A stretch of DNA of 10,447 nucleotides from Glomus cerebriforme (taxonomy: Eukaryota > Glomeromycota > Glomeromycetes > Glomerales > Glomeraceae). The stretch covers positions 7,372 to 17,818 of the forward strand of contig QKYT01001272.1 of the NCBI GenBank assembly GCA_003550305.1, given 5' to 3'. Positions 7,966 through 10,447 of the stretch are shown piece by piece. Under the pieces are notes generated by a model that was given only the letters and a program-made list of their open reading frames with translations, ran no database searches and was not told where the DNA came from. Each line of letters opens with the position of its first letter. Position 1 is the stretch's first letter. The position numbers and the translations under genes are program-made.

Positions 7966-8821
7966 GTACACAATGGCCACTGGTTCCAATAGCTTAAACG
8001 ATGGCTTCTCCTTATTATCTAGTGAATATTTCATAAAATACTATTCAGATGCATCGGTAACAATCCCAAATACCCTATCTACATTCTGTCCATTATTGAT
8101 TTTATCTGCCTTGCATTTACGTGACAAAGTTGACTCCATCTGCACGGACACCTGGGCAAATCCCTTCATAAAATCTTCCTTCTTAACTTCGATTACACCA
8201 CGAACTCTACTAGTCGAATGACACATTACTGCATAATTGAGGTTCTCTTGTCCATTTCAACCTTCGATAAGTTTTTCTGGTATGTGCTTAAAATTATCTT
8301 TGTAGAGTGAGACTTCAGAGGCCAGATAATAGTAAGAATAAATAGTCTTCATTGTCTCATATGCCTTGTCAAGGAGATAACATCTTGACGAAGTTTTAAT
8401 TTTGCTATTAGATACTTAATCACTACTTTGGACTTTTTGCTACCTAGGTCTATACAACCACAATGAAAAACAGGGTGCACATCAATGCTAGGATTTGGAT
8501 CATCGCTAAGCCCATAGAGCTCACACACTTTTGGGAAGGTTCAGGAATTAAATGGTTTTAAAAGTGTCTCAATGAAGACAGTAAACTTGAGATTTTTATT
8601 TGATACAAACTGCCGGAGCACTTTTTGTAGGTCTTGATTGTTTTGAGGTGAATATCTTTTCCCATTGCTTATAAGCTTTAATACAGCTCCATTATTCTCA
8701 AGTGCTGGTGGTTTGTCCATTTTACGAATATATTCTTTGAGGCCTTCGAGAGTCACATCTTCAATATCTATGGTCCACTTGAATCCCTTTGTTCATTTCA
8801 GATTCACAACAATATTGAAGA

Positions 8822-8893
8822 CTGCAATACAATAAAGGGTTAGAAAAAAATCTCACAAAGGTCTCTACACACTTCCCATCATTTAATACATAC
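8822..8893 (-). other. Probable intron of the second CRN gene
   Basis: GTATGT at 8893 to TTGCAG ending at 8822 (72 nt) separates the ubiquitin-like exon (ending TLLTM) from the FNIVVNLK segment. The phases do not match exactly (off by one base), which fits an indel in a pseudogene or a slightly different original donor. Confidence 0.55.
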
Positions 8894-9271
8894 CATAGTT
8901 AGCAATGTATAAAGCGAGGTGACTTCCTCAAGTAATTCCTGCTCACGGTTTGAAGTAGTGGTAGTCTTTGGTGGCTCAACTAAGACATAAATATGTTCCT
9001 CAGCTGGTGAGATAGAGAAGTATTTTGAAATCTTTTTTGTTGCTAGAAGTTCATCTTGGTCTTGGAGTGTAAGATTGCTTAAGAGATCATCACGATCATC
9101 AGGAATCTTTACCTTCTATAACTTGAGCCTGTCTGCATCTACATCAGCAAAGTCATTTTGTTTTTTCGCCTTTATAGCCTCCTTGAATTCACTAATAGGT
9201 TCGTCCCTGCTTATTTTAACAGAGAAAGTATTTGCAGTTGTATTTCCTTTGACAAGATAGAATGTGAAATT

Positions 9272-9563
9272 TTATTGGTGCAAACTAGCTAGTGTAAGTG
9301 AGAACAAACTTGCCATATAATCAACCACATTGTATCATAAGTGTAATGATCACCTAATCACTAACTGTGAAGACTCTTCTCACTTATTACCTGANNTTTT
9401 TTATATGGGCTAGATTGGTTGTTAGATTTATAGTNCTNNANNGCATCATTACATGTGACCTGCTTTCTCATGTTCATTTGATAAAATAATTTATGATCGT
9501 TGCCAGAAGCCAGCTTACAAAATAAAAAAATGTGAATAAATCGCTTTACATGATACATAATAG
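9272..9563. other. Short gap between CRN pseudogene and U-box pseudogene
   Basis: No supported gene lies here. It would hold the promoter of the second CRN gene, which reads leftward. Several Ns around 9394-9442 limit the reading. An open minus-strand frame here has no recognisable content. Confidence 0.45.
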
Positions 9564-10070
9564 TTATACATCATATGCCACTAAAAATTTAAGATAATTA
9601 CGTCTGTAATGCTTAATAGCATCTTTAAGATGTCTGTTTGGAGTAAATTGATTAACATTAAATTCTTCTTATGTAAAAGGATCATGACAATCCTCTTTTA
9701 ACCATTTCATAATTGCACTCCTTTCATAAGAGTATTTACTTGGTGCCATAACAGGATCCATCATCCAGTCTTTTGTTATAGGGCACATGTATAGACTTGG
9801 AACAAAGGGGGATGCTTCTGCACTTTATATTCATTTAATGATTTTGCAACATCAAAGAGAGAGAGAATTCCAATATGGAGCTTTAAAGTGAGATTTTTCT
9901 TATTTTGAGTCCATCGATTACTTTTTATATATGTTGTCTATAACCAACTGTTTCTTTTTTCAAATCTTGAGTTTAATAGTTTTAAAATCTGCACAGAGAA
10001 GAATCTCCATTGATTTTTTCCCAACACCATCAATCACTTCAAGACCATCAGACATGTTTACAACTTGTTT
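9564..10070 (-). pseudogene. Broken U-box (E3 ubiquitin ligase-type) gene
   Basis: On the minus strand, from 9787 to about 9600, the reading CPITKDWMMDPVMAPS, then YERSAIMKWLK, DPFT and TPNRHLKDAIKHYRR is a clear U-box: the C/D-P-I, M-x-D-P-V, Y-E-R-x-A-I-x-x-W and P-N-R-x-L-x-x-A-I positions are all present. U-boxes bind E2 enzymes and transfer ubiquitin. A TAA at 9669-9671 interrupts the domain where Gln (CAA) is expected after DPFT; the frame then runs to TAA 9564-9566. Upstream, HPPLFQVY is joined to the U-box only through a frame change near 9790. Further upstream, about 10070-9963, VVNMSDGLEVIDGVGKKSME resembles a helix-hairpin-helix (I-x-G-V-G), closed by TGA 9960-9962. The joining of these pieces into one gene is inferred from order, strand and spacing. 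Confidence 0.72.
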
Positions 10071-10325
10071 CCTTCCAGCTATTATTCAATTCAACCTTAT
10101 GTTTTATAAAAGGTTGGTTAAACTTCTACATACTCCTACATGCTTTATATCTTGCTAAAAAAGGAGAAGAGATGGTATGGGTATGATTAACATTGTTATC
10201 TGATGCAAGAGTTTTATAAAAGCACATATAAACAGAATTCTCATGTCTTTTCACATGAAGATCTACTCTACAAGTCACATACATCAGGAATTTATTTAGT
10301 ACGAAGTATTTCATAAATCTACGCC
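10071..10325 (-). other. Possible 5' part of the U-box pseudogene, not recognised
   Basis: A minus-strand open stretch (10314-10126) reads VDLHVKRHENSVYMCFYKTL and similar. It ends in a stop before the I-x-G-V-G segment. It could be a degraded upstream exon of the U-box gene or chance. I do not recognise it. Confidence 0.25.
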
Positions 10326-10328
10326 TTT

Positions 10329-10430
10329 GTAATACTACGTAAGGCTACGACCCCGTTGAAAGATTACGGAACGTAATACTCTGATGATTTATGTGGTGTA
10401 ATACTCCGTAATTTTACCAAGTGTAATACT
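10329..10430. repeat. GTAATACT short repeat array at window edge
   Basis: GTAATACT occurs at 10329-10336, 10373-10380, 10398-10405 and 10423-10430. The last three are exactly 25 bp apart, and three of the four are followed by MCGTWA-type sequence (ACGTAA, CCGTAA, CCGTTA). Inverse-like TTACGG also occurs at 10365-10370. It is richer in CpG than its surroundings and probably belongs to a repeat or element terminus continuing past the window. Confidence 0.6.
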
Positions 10431-10447
10431 CCGTTATATTAAGATGC

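Larger units (their letters stand above)
5830..9271 (-). pseudogene. Second Crinkler (CRN) gene, decayed and split by an element
   Basis: Exon 1 (9271-8894) encodes a classic CRN ubiquitin-like header: FSVKISRDEPISEFKEAIKA, DVDADRLKL, KVKIPDDRDDLLSNLTLQD, and ELLATKKISKYF in the position of the LFLAK-type motif. Exon 2 (from 8821) gives FKWTIDIEDVTLEGLKEYIR, YGLSDDPNPSIDV and VRGVIEVKKEDFMKGFAQVS. The E-V-K plus downstream Q resembles a PD-(D/E)XK nuclease core, which is inference. The C-terminus resumes at 5976 with KDDNLQTKVKKI, after the insertion, and ends at TAG 5830-5832. Breaks: no ATG in frame at the 5' end (TAA at 9272-9274); TAG at 9116-9118 where the family has Trp (LKLWK); TGA at 8793-8795, 8541-8543 and 8257-8259; frame changes near 8470 and 8375; TAG at 8041-8043, again at an expected Trp. 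A different subtype from the CRN gene at 1960: no Walker A is present. Confidence 0.85.

Noticed and set aside
7973..8221. Plus-strand ORF of 82 residues
   Set aside because: It is antisense to the conserved VRGVIEVKKEDF part of the CRN pseudogene, which explains the open frame.
8416..8442. Two in-frame stops (TAG 8440-8442, TAA 8416-8418) in the second CRN gene
   Set aside because: A neighbouring frame through this stretch gives the family-like reading IDLGSKKSKVVIKYL, so these are by-products of frameshifts near 8470 and 8375 rather than separate stop mutations.
9075..9260. Plus-strand ORF of 61 residues
   Set aside because: It is antisense to the ubiquitin-like exon of the second CRN gene.
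9361..9558. Minus-strand ORF of 65 residues
   Set aside because: It contains several N-derived unknown residues, matches nothing recognised, and starts right at the 3' end of the U-box pseudogene.

Overview
The window looks like nuclear DNA of an arbuscular mycorrhizal fungus of the Rhizophagus type. It is very AT-rich, has short GT..AG introns (about 60-80 nt), carries two different Crinkler (CRN) genes with the Glomeromycotina-style ubiquitin-like N-terminus, and is packed with decaying DNA transposons. The N runs suggest a draft assembly. The organism call rests on family recognition, not on a search.

Layout. (1) 112-1415, plus strand: a broken hAT-like/DUF4371-type transposase. (2) 1416-1959: leader region with an AT-rich TATA-like stretch and a 21-codon upstream ORF. 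(3) 1960-3964, plus strand: a three-exon CRN gene without in-frame stops, with the architecture ubiquitin-like domain, bipartite basic linker, P-loop NTPase and restriction-endonuclease-like C-terminus. It is the only large gene here that looks intact. (4) 4216-5690: a 1.48-kb element with long terminal inverted repeats and an imperfect 9-bp target duplication. It holds one unrecognised minus-strand gene, now broken by two frameshifts and five stops. (5) 5830-9271, minus strand: a second, decayed CRN gene. It is split by (6) a 1.98-kb foldback-like element at 5985-7965 with an 8-bp target duplication. Removing the element and one target copy restores the CRN reading frame exactly. The element has no ORF. 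It is built from two opposed arrays, seven and five copies of a ~108-bp unit, each unit holding a 32-bp core between splice-acceptor-like and splice-donor-like sequences. (7) 9564-10070, minus strand: a broken gene with a U-box (E3 ubiquitin ligase) domain and a possible helix-hairpin-helix segment upstream. (8) 10329-10430: a short array of GTAATACT motifs, the last three 25 bp apart, probably the edge of another repeat.

No operon-like cooperation is expected. The biology is that of an effector-rich, transposon-rich compartment, with one CRN gene apparently kept intact among a disrupted CRN gene, a U-box pseudogene and three unrelated DNA elements. Several premature stops look like C-to-T changes in CpA context, which raises the question of a RIP-like or deamination process. 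The strongest candidate for something undescribed is the foldback element with its inverted arrays of exon-like and intron-like units.
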